From Salvator merianae (lineage: Eukaryota > Chordata > Lepidosauria > Squamata > Teiidae), in assembly GCA_003586115.2 (NCBI GenBank), contig QVOM02000116.1, forward strand, positions 39,686,128 to 39,750,127: 64,000 nt of DNA. Reading direction: 5' to 3'. Both the position numbers and the translations under genes were made by a program. Position 1 is the first letter of the stretch, and every line of letters starts with the position of its first letter. The notes below the pieces were generated by a model. That model saw only the letters and a program-made list of their open reading frames with translations, had not been told where the DNA came from and did no database searches. Positions 1 to 10,600 of the stretch are shown piece after piece.

Positions 1-488
1 TGCAACATCAGGCCACAGAATTTTCTATGAAATCAAACTGGATTTAAAATACACTTAAAATCCTTTGCTTTCTGGGCCACCTGCTCCGCTAGCATCTAAA
101 GTTACTGTCCTTCTAATATCACCAGGGGAATATAATTAAATCCAGACAGAGAGACTCCAGAGTGTTTTTAAATAACTATGAAGAAGAACTTTATGGAGAG
201 GAAGAGAGGAGAGAACTTTTACAACTAGCAAAGGAGGAAGGCACTACAATTTTAAAAAGTCCAGTGCAAGTTGAGAAGGTTAGGAATCTATCAGGCAGGC
301 AATTACCCATGCATTTACTTTCAACTACACAGAGCAAATACTTTTGGATCCCATCCAGTTCACCCTTATGAAGAATTGCTCTCTTGGACCATTAGCTTGC
401 ATGCTTGTAACTCAGACTTCTGTCCTCTGCCTACTACTTCTGGGTTTACGAGGCCATTGTACATTTTGGGCATACTAAGCAAGTTACT

Positions 489-810
489 CAGCCGCGTAGC
501 TAAACGTTCCGCCACCCGGGGCGGACCAAACGGCAGCAGCCGAGCAGGGCGCCCCGCCCTGCAGGACGCCCTGCCCTGCAGCTGCCTACTCCCGCTGCCG
601 CCGTGATGATGGCCGCGTGCGTGCCAGCCGGCGCGGTGAGCGGGCGGGGCGAGCGAGTGGCGAGTGAGCGGTGAGCGTGCCGGTGACGCCGACTAAAGGC
701 AAACCGGCGGCCAGGCAGGCGGGAGGGCCCAACTCAAAGGCGGGCGCCGCCCCCAACAATGCGCTGCCCGGTGCGCAGCGCCCCCCGCACCCCCCCTTGC
801 TACGCCAGTG
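489..810. mobile_element. GC-rich non-autonomous hAT element with 8-bp TSD
   Basis: The element begins CAGCCGCGTAGC (489-500) and ends GCTACGCCAGTG (799-810), which are inverted repeats at 9 of 12 positions. It is flanked by a perfect 8-bp direct repeat, AAGTTACT, at 481-488 and 811-818. Terminal CAG...CTG and an 8-bp target duplication are hallmarks of hAT transposons. The interior is very rich in G, C and CpG and has no transposase. The CAGTGGCGTAGC-type end is, as far as I recall, a widespread vertebrate repeat terminus. It lies inside ITGB1 intron 3 and is compositionally unlike its AT-rich flanks. Confidence 0.85.
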
Positions 811-1384
811 AAGTTACTTGTATTGCATCCACTTGGCATATGCCTCTGCCCCAACACCCAAGGTCATCCGGGGAAGCTCAGTGTGGACAAAGCTATATGC
901 AGATTCTGTCTATAGCACCAACACACGTTTCCATGACTGTTGCTGTCAGAAAGCTGAGGAGGTGATAAGAAGTAGAAAGCAGAGAAGACTTAACACCCTA
1001 CTGAAAATATGATTTTTAAGGATGTCCAGGGACTTACAACAATAAGTTAGCTAAGAAAAAGAGAGCAAGATATCACTTGCATTCCCTACCATGCATTCTA
1101 AGAAGGAGCAGGTACACCTTTTTCTCCAAGTCTCATGCTCCTATGGAAGATTTAGGCCTGAGTGCTTCCAGATTAGTTTCCATATATCAAAGACTCGCAT
1201 CATTTATGGACACTTAAGTGTATCCCTAAGTGCAATGTCTGTCCCACTTGTTACTGGAGAGCAATAATTATTGTTAAAGATGGGGAAGAATCTCTTTCTT
1301 ACGACTTGAGTTCATAGAGAAACACAAACTGAGACATCCTCCTATTCTCGAAATAGAAACATATTTTCGTATATTCCACTCTAC

Positions 1385-1420
1385 ACTCTACACATTCAAA
1401 TATTCTAGAATGTGTAGAGT
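1385..1420. repeat. Perfect 13-bp hairpin
   Basis: ACTCTACACATTC (1385-1397) and GAATGTGTAGAGT (1408-1420) are exact reverse complements separated by a 10-base AT-rich loop. It could be the core of a decayed palindromic MITE or a chance palindrome. No function is implied. Confidence 0.8.
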
Positions 1421-1837
1421 CTGATGCACTGAAATCTTGACACCTATACCTCAAGGTGAGTGCATTAAATCATAATGTAAACAACCCACCCTTTTTAGTT
1501 GGGGAAACATGGGGTCATTTACTCACCTAGTGGTGGATTTGGACCATCTTTCAGAATCAGGAAGAGAAAATCTGAGTGCCTCTCAACCTGTGTCAGCTAT
1601 GTAAATGGGGCTGTATTTTTGCTAGAAAGTGATTACTTTCTCAGCTAAACCACATTTTTAGAGTGACTACCAATTTGTCCCAAGGAAAAAGGCTGATCCT
1701 GCACCCCATGGCCTGAATGCTCAGTTCATCTGATGGTTCTTATCATCAGGTGCTTCAACCAAGATAAAGGAAGAGGCACAGAATCAGTGCTGAGCTGGAA
1801 GACACACAGAAGCAGCAGCAACTATCAAAGTGTTTTC

Positions 1838-2282
1838 TGGGGCCTGTTTGCACTTTATAGCACAGTATGGCATCAACAATACCATACGAGGCTGGAACAG
1901 ACCCAGCAGCATGGCAGCCATTCACACTGCAAGTGGTGGAATGGCCCCAAACCAGGCCTCTAGCACTTGCAGTGCGAATGCAGGCCCAACAACCATGACA
2001 GCAGCTGTGGCAATGTCCGGCTATTGCCACGGTGATCAGGAAAGTGGCCCATGACTGCGCAGTGCCTTGCAGCGTTCACACCCAGAAGAACGTGAACGCT
2101 GCTGACTGGGAGCAATCTAGCTGCTCCTGGTGAAGCAGCAGACAACGATTTTGTTGTCCACAGCTACTAATGTTTGGGAGCAGCTATAGATGTCCTGGAC
2201 CCCGCAGCTGTGGAGCAGTGTGAATGCACTTACCCAGTAAGCGTCCACTCGCTCACTAACGGTTACGTGCGAACAGGCCCTG
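1838..2282. mobile_element. Family C MITE, copy 1
   Basis: The ends are GGGCCTGTTTGCAC (from 1840) and GTGCGAACAGGCCC (to 2280), inverted at 13 of 14 positions. The interior contains Ser/Cys/Ala-looking open frames on both strands that are by-products of GC-rich hairpin sequence. Internal pieces (GTGATCAGG, CACACCCAGAAG, CAGCTGTGGA) recur in the copies at 39.4 and 56.6 kb. No clear target duplication is visible, so the superfamily is uncertain; hAT-like is my best guess. Confidence 0.72.
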
Positions 2283-2500
2283 AGTCTAGCACAAGACTGA
2301 ACTCCATGTGCCTTCCACTGTACCCAATGATGTGCAGTGGATGTGGCAGTGACAACACGACTAGTGAGGTGAAGTAAAATTTCTAGATTCATACTTATTA
2401 TTATTCCATTTTACTTAATTATCCGTATTTGTACACAGCACAATAACTAGGGCTGAACAGAGCAGCAGTATGAAAACATAAAATACAATAAAACACATAC

Positions 2501-2586
2501 TATATTTTTGCACCATCCACATTTTGGTCCGGCTTGTATACAGTCAGCACATGACTTTGCGTTAGCTTTTGTACAAGAGCTCCCAG
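2501..2586 (-). CDS. ITGB1: ITGB1 exon 3, start of PSI domain
   Basis: This 86-bp exon is bounded by a strong pyrimidine-rich acceptor (tttctttttttacag, ending at 2587) and donor gtatgtg beginning at 2500. With the G from exon 2 it encodes [20 protein letters not shown] and then PKCGWCKNI. The block KANAKSC-x2-CIQAGP-x-CGWC is diagnostic of integrin beta-1. The cysteine pattern C-x7-C-x2-C-x6-C-x2-C is that of the plexin-semaphorin-integrin (PSI) domain at the mature N-terminus. The exon ends in phase 0 after KNI. Human has a glycosylation sequon NST at this place; here N-I would form a sequon only if exon 4 starts with Ser or Thr. Exon 4 is not found in bases 1-2500, so the gene continues off the left edge. 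Confidence 0.97.
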
Positions 2587-3723
2587 CTGTAAAAAAAGAA
2601 AAACAAGAAAAGATTTTAAAAGTTTATACAAAGATATGGATAATCAGCTTTAGAGTAAATATTTTACTAGTCATAATAAATTTTGGTTCAACCCACGCAC
2701 TGTTATCAAGAATCAGTATGTCATGTATTGCTTCCACAGCACACAGAATGAGAACTGGTGCCTCTGGCAGATCCTAAGCATCAAAATAACGATCCCTTCC
2801 CTGATTCATTAAGCCAAATGCTCCTGTTCCTACATGCATCCAAAGTCTCAAGTCCTACACAACAGCATTCCTACAGAAAGAAAGAAGTATTTGCAATGGA
2901 GCCACGCACAGCTAACCTACCCTCTCTCAATAAAACCATAGGCACGTAGGGTTTAAAATATGGGGCCTTTCTGTACTTACCTTGCTGTGATCCAGCCCAG
3001 TGAGTCTGGACCACATGAGGCCCTCTGGTTTGGATCATGGCAAGGCTGGGTTTGAAACAGCGCCGTCTGCACGGCGACACCATTCCTGCCAGTCCCTGCG
3101 CCAGCCCTGAGCTTGCATGAGCTTCGGTGCTGATCTTCAAGGGCTCTGACTGCTAGGAACTTAAGTGCCGGGCTCTGACAGTTAGGAACGTAAGTTCCTA
3201 GCCTGAGAGCCCCCGAAGGGCCCATTTCAGCAGCACACTTTGGTGCACCACCAAATTGGACCCCCCCCCGCCCCCAGTAGTCCAGAAGACGGAGGAGTGC
3301 CTTTTGCACACCTCCGTGATCTGGACTGGCCTGAGCTGGTAAGATGGTGGACCAGTTTAATCAGGCTCACTGGTAATCCACATCAGGACCGTCTTGATCT
3401 GGATTGCACTCCATCCTGTATGAATGTAGCATATCAGAGGGGGCAGGGCGTCTCTAGTCCACACCAGTATATGGACAGAAGAGGCCCTGAAGAGGACTAT
3501 GAGAGATCATAATCCTGATTAAAGGTAAATGCAGAAAGGCTCATAAAGTATTGCTGTAAAAAAATAAAATAATTACAATTTGTCCATGGGTTATCCTTCA
3601 AAAACAGCCTAACAACCCTATTATGAATACAGCTCCAGAATTAATTTTATCCATCAAAGAGTGCAGAGAAACAGCCCAATTCTAAAGAAGAGAAAATCAG
3701 GGGTTTGAAGTGCATTTGTTTAC
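2587..3723 (-). other. ITGB1: ITGB1 intron 2
   Basis: A 1137-bp intron between exon 2 (donor at 3723-3722) and exon 3 (acceptor at 2588-2587). About half of it is the family A MITE at 2963-3541. The rest is AT-rich unique sequence. Confidence 0.92.
2963..3541 (-). mobile_element. Family A MITE, copy 1
   Basis: Begins GGCCTTTCTGTACTTACCTTG and ends AAAGGTAAATGCAGAAAGGCT, giving a terminal inverted repeat of about 17 bases with mismatches. Just inside the right end is the palindrome CCTGATTAAAGG. Internal hallmarks of the family are present: a motif of the kind GGAACGTAAGTTCCTAG, a CATTTCAGCAGCACACTTTGGTG hairpin arm and CACACCAGTATATG. No transposase is encoded. It sits in intron 2, between the first two main coding exons of ITGB1. 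Confidence 0.8.
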
Positions 3724-3793
3724 CTTGCTGTGCAAATCCACAAGCCATGAGGTAGCTTAGTAATCCAACCCAGAGGAGAACTGTCATGCTATT
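3724..3793 (-). CDS. ITGB1: ITGB1 exon 2, rest of signal peptide
   Basis: Integrin beta-1 is the cell-surface beta chain that pairs with many alpha chains to bind matrix ligands. This 70-bp exon follows a good acceptor (ttatttttcag, ending at 3794) and ends in AAG with donor gtaaac at 3723. It encodes NS-MTVLLWVGLLSYLM and then ACGFAQQ plus the first base of an Ala codon. The hydrophobic run and small residues before AQQ fit a cleavable signal peptide, with likely cleavage after GFA. AQQ before the first cysteine resembles bird ITGB1. The internal ATG at 3787-3785 aligns roughly with the start used in mammals. The exon ends in phase 1, matching the two-base start of exon 3. Confidence 0.93.
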
Positions 3794-4185
3794 CTGAAAA
3801 ATAAAATGCAATGATTTAATTATTTGGTTTTATTTCTTTTTTAAATAAGTGTTTATGCCAAAACATGGGCTCTTAAATATTATGGCTACTAGATCTCTAA
3901 GTTCATTGCAAAACTAATGCAGTGTTTTTACAGTCACTTTTATAAATGGTTCTGTATAAACTTTGGCAGTACTGCACTGACAAGACTCTAATCTTCCAAC
4001 AGGAAAGTAAAGAACAATACATCAGAAATACAGAAGCAGGATGGTATAGCATGGAACAAACATGCATTATCTCATAATGCTATTTTGAGCTTTATTTGCA
4101 TCAGTATAATGAATACTGCTTTCCGTCTTATCTCTTTTACAGCAGACATGTGCAAACTTCTATTCTGAAGCATTTGAGTCCCGCT

Positions 4186-4712
4186 GCATTGCTAAGTCTG
4201 CTGGGGCAGTTTAAGGGAGACCTCTCCCCCTCCTAATATGCTCTGTCAGCATAGGACAGAGTGTACACTGAACCAGACCACACTAGGAGGCCCAAAATAG
4301 CCACTTGGTCTGATCTACCAGTAGACCTCTTTAAAGAGGTTTACCTGTGTAGTAAGAAGTGGTAAACCGGACCACAGAGACACGCGGACATAGCATGCCT
4401 CTGTCGTCCGTTATACCACAGGGACCCATTCTGGTGGCGCAACAGGATTTGTCACTGAAATGGGTCCCCTGGAGCTCCGTAGGCCAGGAACTTTGGTACT
4501 TGGCCGTAGAAGCTTTTAGAGGTCCCCCAAACTGACACCAAAGTGTCCTTCAAGGCAGGCACGGGGCTTGGCCAGAACAGGCCATCCCAATGCAGACAGC
4601 CCTTGTTCCAGTCCAGAGGTGCATCCGTCTGCTCCTGGGGTAGATTCTTTGGGCCGAATCAGAGTGAGATGCTCTGGCCCAGACCACTGTGGAAACGGCC
4701 AGAAACTTTAGC
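4186..4712 (+). mobile_element. Family A MITE, copy 2
   Basis: Carries in order the family segments: CTCCTAATATGCTCTGTC, paired TCTACCAGTAGACC, the palindromic segment ending GCATGCCTCTGTCG, GGGACCCATTCTGG with a CACTGAAATGGGTCCCC partner, and GCCAGGAACTTTGGTACTTGGCC. The ends are eroded, and only a weak AACGGCCAGAAAC remains at the right. It belongs to the subtype with the two-sided 'ggaccacagaggcatg' hairpin. Confidence 0.65.
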
Positions 4713-4788
4713 AACATCTAGATGTCTCCTGAATATTTACACAACCTGCCCCAAAGAGTTAATAGCTTTGTATTACTCAGTCATTTTT

Positions 4789-4809
4789 CTTCCTTGCGCA
4801 GGGGCCATA

Positions 4810-4847
<38 letters not shown>

Positions 4848-4863
4848 ACACCAAAGAGAGCCC
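4789..4863 (-). pseudogene. U6 snRNA retropseudogene, 3'-truncated, with TSD
   Basis: Read on the minus strand, bases 4847 down to 4791 give CACATATACTAAAATTGGAA, then CGATACAGAGAAGATTAG and GCCCCTGCGCAAGGA, an almost exact match to the central part of U6 snRNA. The upstream part (4863-4848) aligns with the U6 5' stem with about six mismatches. The match stops near U6 nucleotide 73, so the 3' stem and terminal U run are missing. A 14-bp direct repeat, TACTCAGTCATTTT, flanks it at 4774-4787 and 4864-4877, which marks LINE-mediated retroposition. No PSE/TATA snRNA promoter is seen upstream, so it is not a working U6 gene. Confidence 0.93.
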
Positions 4864-5819
4864 TACTCAGTCATTTTATGGTTCTGCTGTACCCTCCATT
4901 TAATGAACTCAGTTTGAACAGACATCTGATTAACAGACAAATTTCTGGCACATCACACAACTGAAGACTTGCGCCTTTTTCAAGCCTACAGGACCTGTCC
5001 ACACAATCCATTAAACAAAGAGTTTTTGTTCATTTTCTCACCTTTTTGTGAACCCCTAGAGATTTCATAATATTAAGCAGATATCAGATTGGTGAAAGGC
5101 AAGAAAGGAAGAAGAGCTGTGTACCCATGCAATAAAAAAGCACCTCTGAGGTGGCTCAGAGATGGTTTGTGGGTGGAATCTTCACATTCATCAGCTTTTT
5201 AGGCTAGAAAGATTACAGATCAAGAACACTGGTGCTGGATGCTAGTGTCTTTAAGGTGATTTGGAACCACTTTTTTGAGTCATAGTAACAAGACCATCTG
5301 TGCATCCAAAGTGTTTTATTTCCTTTGACTGAAAAGTATTCTGGACCAATGCATATCCTACTAACTTAATCTACTTCCTTTTCCTCCAGCACACAGATTT
5401 AGCCCACATGCATGTCCATACATTAACACGACTATGCATCACATTTGCTTTCCATCTGAAACTCCCTTGAAATAGCTGTAATCAAAATCCTATATTTAGC
5501 CACACAAAACCAATTTTGTTTAGAATATAAATAGTTCTTCCAGAGTTCATCACAGGCTGTGACACACTATATAGCTTTGATAGTCTACCACACTCATCAC
5601 AAGAGGCTGATCATGCTTTTCGAAAACCCGTTATGACCAAGAATCATCAACACAGGAAGAAGACACAGTAAAGATCCAGCACTGTTATTTCTTTCTTTGA
5701 AGAGTTTAAACCTAGAAACACTTAGCTAATTATTCCTGTGAGTCACAGACAGAAAACATTTTTTTCAATTTAAATCATATAACAATAAGATACATCTCAA
5801 TATCTTCTTCAACAAAACT

Positions 5820-6049
5820 TGCCGTGCTACCAGAACGGCCCCCCATGGAATTCTGGACCAGAGAAGCACGACAAATGCATGCTTCCATGGTCTGGTATAC
5901 CATCTCTAGTATGCCAGCAGACCAGACCATGATGCCATTTTGGGGCCCTTAGCTTGGTCTACAGTCCATTCTACACAGACAGAGCGTACTAGCAGGGGGC
6001 AGGGACTCTACTATATCACACTAGTGGGCTTATGGTAGAGACCTAGAGC
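5820..6049 (-). mobile_element. Family A MITE, copy 3 (partial)
   Basis: Contains GGTCTGGTATACCATC, the paired CATGCTTCCATGGTCTGG arm, GCCATTTTGGGGCCC and AGCGTACTAGCAGGGGGCAGG. This is the reverse order of copy 2, hence minus orientation. Both termini are lost. It has the same subtype and order as the copy near 34.7 kb. Confidence 0.6.
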
Positions 6050-6425
6050 GTGACCCTAGTTCCTTGCCTGAAGCAGATGGTGCAAATGCTGGTAGCCTTG
6101 CCTGATACTTACCACGGCAGTGGCCAGAAAGTGTCTGGATGCTGCTGTGGCGACTGCCAGGGCCACACAGCACGCAGGCATGATTGGGCATTTGTGCAGG
6201 CACGATTGGGAGATCATGGCAGCCAAAGTAAGTGCAGATATGGGTTTACCCATCTGGATGCTTGCTCCCGAGAACTGCGATTGTGCATCTCTAGGTATTT
6301 TCTGCCGTGGAATACCAGACATACGAGCCATGGCATTATGGGAGCAAGCACCCAGGCAGGTAAGGACCCGCGATGGCCCCATGATTTTGTTCTGCCATCT
6401 GGCAGGGCCGGTGAGAGGCAATTGA
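6050..6425. repeat. GC-rich hairpin-forming repeat, possible decayed MITE
   Basis: Open frames of 100-160 codons on both strands here are low-complexity by-products of a GC-rich, C/G-alternating segment. Short motifs recur within it (GGCATGATTGGGCA and GGCACGATTGGGAG; GATACTTACC and GCAGGTAAGGACC). The last pair is inverted and may be remnants of terminal repeats. No protein family is recognised. It directly follows family A copy 3. Confidence 0.35.
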
Positions 6426-6504
6426 AGGATGTAAACAAGATCCTGCCATTTTTCTCTTGCCACTTGGAGGCAGCCTCGGTGCCCATGGGCCAAATACTGC
6501 TTCT

Positions 6505-6612
6505 CAGCCTAACCTATCTTACAGAGCTGTTGTGAGGATAGAAGTGGACAGGAAGGCAACTTGAGCTCTTCAGAAGAAAGGCAGCATACAAATGCCATAT
6601 GTAAATAATACA
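6505..6612 (+). repeat. SINE/LINE 3' tail fragment
   Basis: AGCCTAACCTATCTTACAGA and GTTGTTGTGAGGATAGAA followed by GGCAGCATACAAATGC matches the tail of the common squamate tRNA-derived SINE seen more completely at 39.96 kb. Only the tail part is present. Confidence 0.6.
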
Positions 6613-7107
6613 TCTGAAATTTTCCAGATGTTGCTAGATTCTAGATCTTGATAACCCAAGTGCCCTTTCCCCTGCACTGAAGTTCTACTAAAAAAATAAA
6701 AAAAACAAATCTGATTTAATTGTAATCTACAATACTGTGCAAGCCCAAAACACAAGGAAAAAAATTATTTCTACTTTTCATGCCTAAACAGGATCCCTAG
6801 AGTACTTCAAATAAAAACACATATAAATAATGTTCTATAAAAATAGGGATCTGTAGAAATCACAAGTATGTTTTGTATGATTTCTCATAAAGTGTTTTTT
6901 TTCAATCTTGTAGAAGGACAAGAAGCCATTAGAGCATTGAAAGACACCTGGAAAGTCCTGAAATATTATTGAATGACTTCTCTGATTGGTTTATTTAACC
7001 CAAAGAGAGGTTTGATGGGTTAAATAATACGACATGGCAACCGTATCACTTTACTTATGTGTTCTCTCACTCTGAAAGAGGATTGAATGTGGTTTACAAC
7101 ATATACC

Positions 7108-7650
7108 ATTTCTGCACTTACTTTCGCTGGACCTGTTTAGAATGTCCCATGCTGATTTTGTCCAAGGAATTTATCCCAGATGTGGACAGATCCGTCCCTG
7201 GACCAGAACAAGGCTGTCCATATTGGGATGGCTGTTCTAGGCCTCCCCGTGCCAACTCTGAAACTTTCATCAGCTTTAGAGCTTGTTCTGAAAGCTCTGA
7301 TGGCCAAGAATGAAATTTCTTGGCCTTGGAGTTCCAAGGTTCAGTGGTGCTCCTTTTTTCACTGCCAAAATGGGACCCCCATGGTGAGCAGCATCTAACC
7401 ACAGTGGTGAGCAGCATCCATATGCCTCTGTGGTCTGTTTCACCGCTGCTAATATGCCGACAGATCGGACCAGGTGACCATTTTGGGCCCCCTAGTTGAG
7501 TCTGTTCTGGTCTACACTCTGTCCTCTGTGCATGGAGCATACTAATGGAGGACGAGACCTCCTGTTGACGACACCAGTAGTGAAGAAGGGAGGCCCGTAG
7601 TCCCCTTGTTGAACTGGAATAAGGGTGAATGCAGAAAGGGCTTCAGGGGC
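7108..7650 (-). mobile_element. Family A MITE, copy 4
   Basis: Both ends are present: ATTTCTGCACTTACTTTCGC at the left and AAGGGTGAATGCAGAAAGGG at the right. Inside are AAGAATGAAATTTCTTGGCC, a degenerate form of the central 'ggaactttcattcctgg' palindrome, GACCCCCATGGTGAGCAGC and ATATGCCGACAGATCGGACC. A short internal tandem (GTGAGCAGCATC, twice near 7383 and 7407) is private to this copy. Confidence 0.75.
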
Positions 7651-8366
7651 AGCTGGGTCTTCAATTGTGGAAGCATACTGGTGAGCTTCTTTTCAGACTA
7701 TCCTAACTCACTGTGCTGTGAGATGAAACAGAGAAGAGGCAAATAATTTGTGGCATCCTAAGCTCTTTCAAAGAGGACAGGATTTATAGTAAACGCAAGA
7801 TATAAATATTTTTCTGAGCTGAAAGGGTAAGAGACTTACATCAATTCATCTGTTGCTTTGTTTAACAGGAGTTGGGATTCCTGGAAAGTTTTTGTATTCT
7901 GCTATAATAGAATTCTGATTTCTGCAGGGTACAGTAGAAATTTGCCCTGCTTTAAATCATGTTTGCACTGAGAGGCACCTGCCTTCTCTATTTCTCAGGG
8001 CTACTTTAACTCCCCCCTTTTTTTTGGAACTGAAGGCCTAAAAGAAGTCAATGGAACTGACATGGCTGCTATCCATTAGTGGGAAACTGCTGGAATAACC
8101 TTCACCTAGGTTAGAAAGAGCATTGCAGTCTATATTTATCTATCTTTTTTGGCTTTAACACCAGTTGCTTTATTTGGTCCCCAATCAATACTTTAAAAAG
8201 GCCAAGGTAAACAAGAGAGTACTGCAGTCCTACTTTCAAGGTGACTCCACACAATCAAGAGGCATTGATTATTTGCAAATGCTCCAGTTCCAAAAGGTTA
8301 CATTTAGTTGTTTATTTTTGCATCCCTACACATCCTTAAAGGAATAGCAAATTATATTTGTTTGTG

Positions 8367-8722
8367 CATCCAAGGGCCTGACTGCATTAAGAACCTCCCA
8401 TCCACACATTAGTGTGGAATACAGGAGGTCCCACTCACCACTAGCATGCTCCATCTGTGCAGAACAGAGCATGATCCACATCAAGAGGTCTGTGATCTGG
8501 ATTACCAGCAGACCTCAATATTATGTCTACTGGCATACTAGCACTCCCCAAAATGTATTCCCCAGGGGCTCTGAGGCTGGGAACTTTCATACCTAGCCCT
8601 TCGCAGCCCTCCAAGGGTTGTGTGAGCTTTGGAACCAGTGCAGGGACTGGTCTGGACTCACACTGTGGTCCAAACCAGTGGGCCTTACTGGTCCAGACCC
8701 ACTGGTTTGGATCACAGCAACT
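8367..8722 (+). mobile_element. Family A MITE, copy 5
   Basis: Starts AGGGCCTGACTGCATTAAGA and includes CACATTAGTGTGGAATACAG, AGCATGCTCCATCTGTGCAG, AGAGCATGATCCACATCA, paired TACCAGCAGACC and GGGAACTTTCATACCTAGCC, in family order. It ends at GTTTGGATCACAGCAA without the terminal GCAGAAAGG. The middle segment with the CATGCCTCTG hairpin is deleted relative to full copies. Confidence 0.75.
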
Positions 8723-9089
8723 CTCAGCAAGATCAGCCACTGTAAATATCCAAATTCTTCATTTTCACTGTCTACCTATTAGGTTCAAAACAGACTGCAG
8801 TAAATTAGTTTGGGGTCATTATTACTACTTCGTCTATTGCAAACAGAAGTATATTATAGTCCAGCAGCACCTTGTATCACAAAGGAACAGTAATTGTCAT
8901 CCGCCTCTAGTAATTTTTCCCATGTTTACATTTAATTATCATTTGTTACCTCTGGTCACAGGAGAGTTTATCTACCATCTAAAACAAATGCAAAACAACA
9001 GCAAATTGAAGCACCGAGTTGGTTACTGAAAACCTAAATGGGGCTTCAAGGGAGGGACATTCATGAGATGAAGAATGTGGTTCAGTTCA

Positions 9090-9413
9090 GCCCCAAAGAG
9101 GCGTCTGGGGGTTGCATTTTGCAGCATGCTACATCACGCCACTGAAATGCGTCCCCCAGCAGTTCCAAACATGCCTTCCATGTTCTGGATCAGGGCTGCT
9201 GCTGGTCCCACTGGGTAGATCCGATGAAACAGGTCTTCCAGCATACCAAACAAGCCCTCCCTGTTCAGCATCATATTCCGTCTAATGCAGACAGAGTGGA
9301 CCAGCATGGGGCTTGGCCTCATAGATCTGCATTAATGTGCAGATCTGTGAAGCTTAAATGCTTAATATATGGACCCTTAATCTGAATTAAAGGCCCATGC
9401 AGAAGGCCAATCA
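9090..9413 (-). mobile_element. Family A MITE, copy 6 (partial)
   Basis: The right end is intact (CCTTAATCTGAATTAAAGGC, then CATGCAGAAGGCC). The left part begins within the GCACGCCACTGAAATGCGTC segment and has lost the distal terminus. It also holds the pair AGCATACCAAACAAGC and TCCGTCTAATGCAGACAGAG. Confidence 0.65.
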
Positions 9414-10379
9414 TGGAAGATACAAAGTGAAATAAGTGAAATTAGAAGAGGTGGGAGATATGGAGCTTGTCTTTTTTCACCTAAAATAAATACATAAATA
9501 AAATCACACCAATCATTTCACAGTAGATTTCCTGCACTGGTGGTGTTTCGAGTAGATAACCGTTGAGGTTGCCCACAAATGCTAAAAACTGCCCAGAATT
9601 GTGAAGCCTACCATATAGCAACAAACTATCCAAAAGCCTCTAACAGCAGAAAAGGCAGAGTTTTGCGGAGAAATATTAACTGTTACATTGTTTTATAATT
9701 CTACCAACTTATGGAGGAAAGTCTGACTCTTAAGACTTTCCTCACTGGGTGGGTGGCCTGGCCCAAGGTGACTCGTAGCATACTTTGTCTGCATGGCGGA
9801 CTAATTTATGGGGAGGCCAAGCCCTCCTGTAGTTCCCTAAAGGACTCATTTGCCCGGTGCACCAGGCCCAATTAAACACACCGAGGTGGTGATTATAAAA
9901 ACCCTTGGGCGAGGAGAACAGATTCCCAAAGCAAGCATTTTATATAGGTTACAGAAGATTCTTTGAGAAGCCCATCAACATATCAGCTCATGATTGGCCG
10001 ATTCAATTCACTCCAGGTAAACAGCAGCATCCCAGAATCTAGAGCTTGTGTGAAAAATACATTGCACCCCATAGTAAGCAACGCTCACCCTATCACCATG
10101 GCTACTTGCCTTGTTAATGAAACTCCCAACAGCTGCAAATGTTATCTATCATGCTAACACCCGAAGTTCCTGCTAGGGCCCAGAATCTTCTCTCTCATAC
10201 TCCAGTTTTCATCTACTTTCTACAAGCTCTCAGCCTTTGCCTGCACGATTATTGGCGTGTCCCACCGGAGGGGCTTTTTAATCCAGAATCTGCTTTCTTT
10301 CTGTTTCCCCTGGCTCATCAACTTCCCGCTTGAGGCTATGCTGCGCTTCATTTAAGCAGTGACACGCCTCACCAATTGC

Positions 10380-10600
10380 CACCATGGTGGGTTAAAAAGT
10401 ACTTTGCATCCTTTTTCTCCCCAGTATGTCAAGCCCATCCACACAGGAGCAGGCTGTGGAGCAGGATCCCACTCCAACGGTACACTGCTTGTAAACAAGC
10501 CCACTATGGTGGTATACTAAACCAAAACTGTCCTGATCACAGCTTAAAAGGCTGAGAACTTTCATTCCTGGACTTTGAAGCTAGGCTGGGATGGGCTGCC
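10380..10600. repeat. Possible old family A relic
   Basis: GAGAACTTTCATTCCTGGAC (10556-10575) resembles the central family A palindrome, and ACTGTCCTGATCACAGC resembles its neighbour. The rest is too diverged to align by eye. Confidence 0.3.

Larger units (their letters stand above)
1..2500 (-). other. ITGB1: ITGB1 intron 3 (5' part, continues off window)
   Basis: Non-coding. It starts at the donor at 2500 and runs off the left edge. It contains a GC-rich hAT-type MITE (489-810), a short perfect hairpin (1385-1420) and a family C MITE (1838-2282). The rest is AT-rich with no exon I can recognise. A glutamate-rich open frame at 162-371 has no family resemblance and no clear splice sites. Confidence 0.85.

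Noticed and set aside
162..371. Glutamate-rich coding exon on the plus strand
   Set aside because: No flanking splice sites of quality and no recognisable protein. It lies in ITGB1 intron 3 on the opposite strand.
4789..4863. Functional U6 snRNA gene
   Set aside because: The 3' stem is missing, the 5' stem has several mismatches, and it is flanked by a target duplication.
6050..6535. Overlapping open frames of 100-160 codons on both strands
   Set aside because: GC-rich repeat-like DNA keeps several frames open. There is no domain, splice context or codon pattern of a real gene.
8441..9029. Open frames of 99 and 168 codons
   Set aside because: They read through family A copy 5 and its flank. 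The same pseudo-protein words appear wherever family A occurs.
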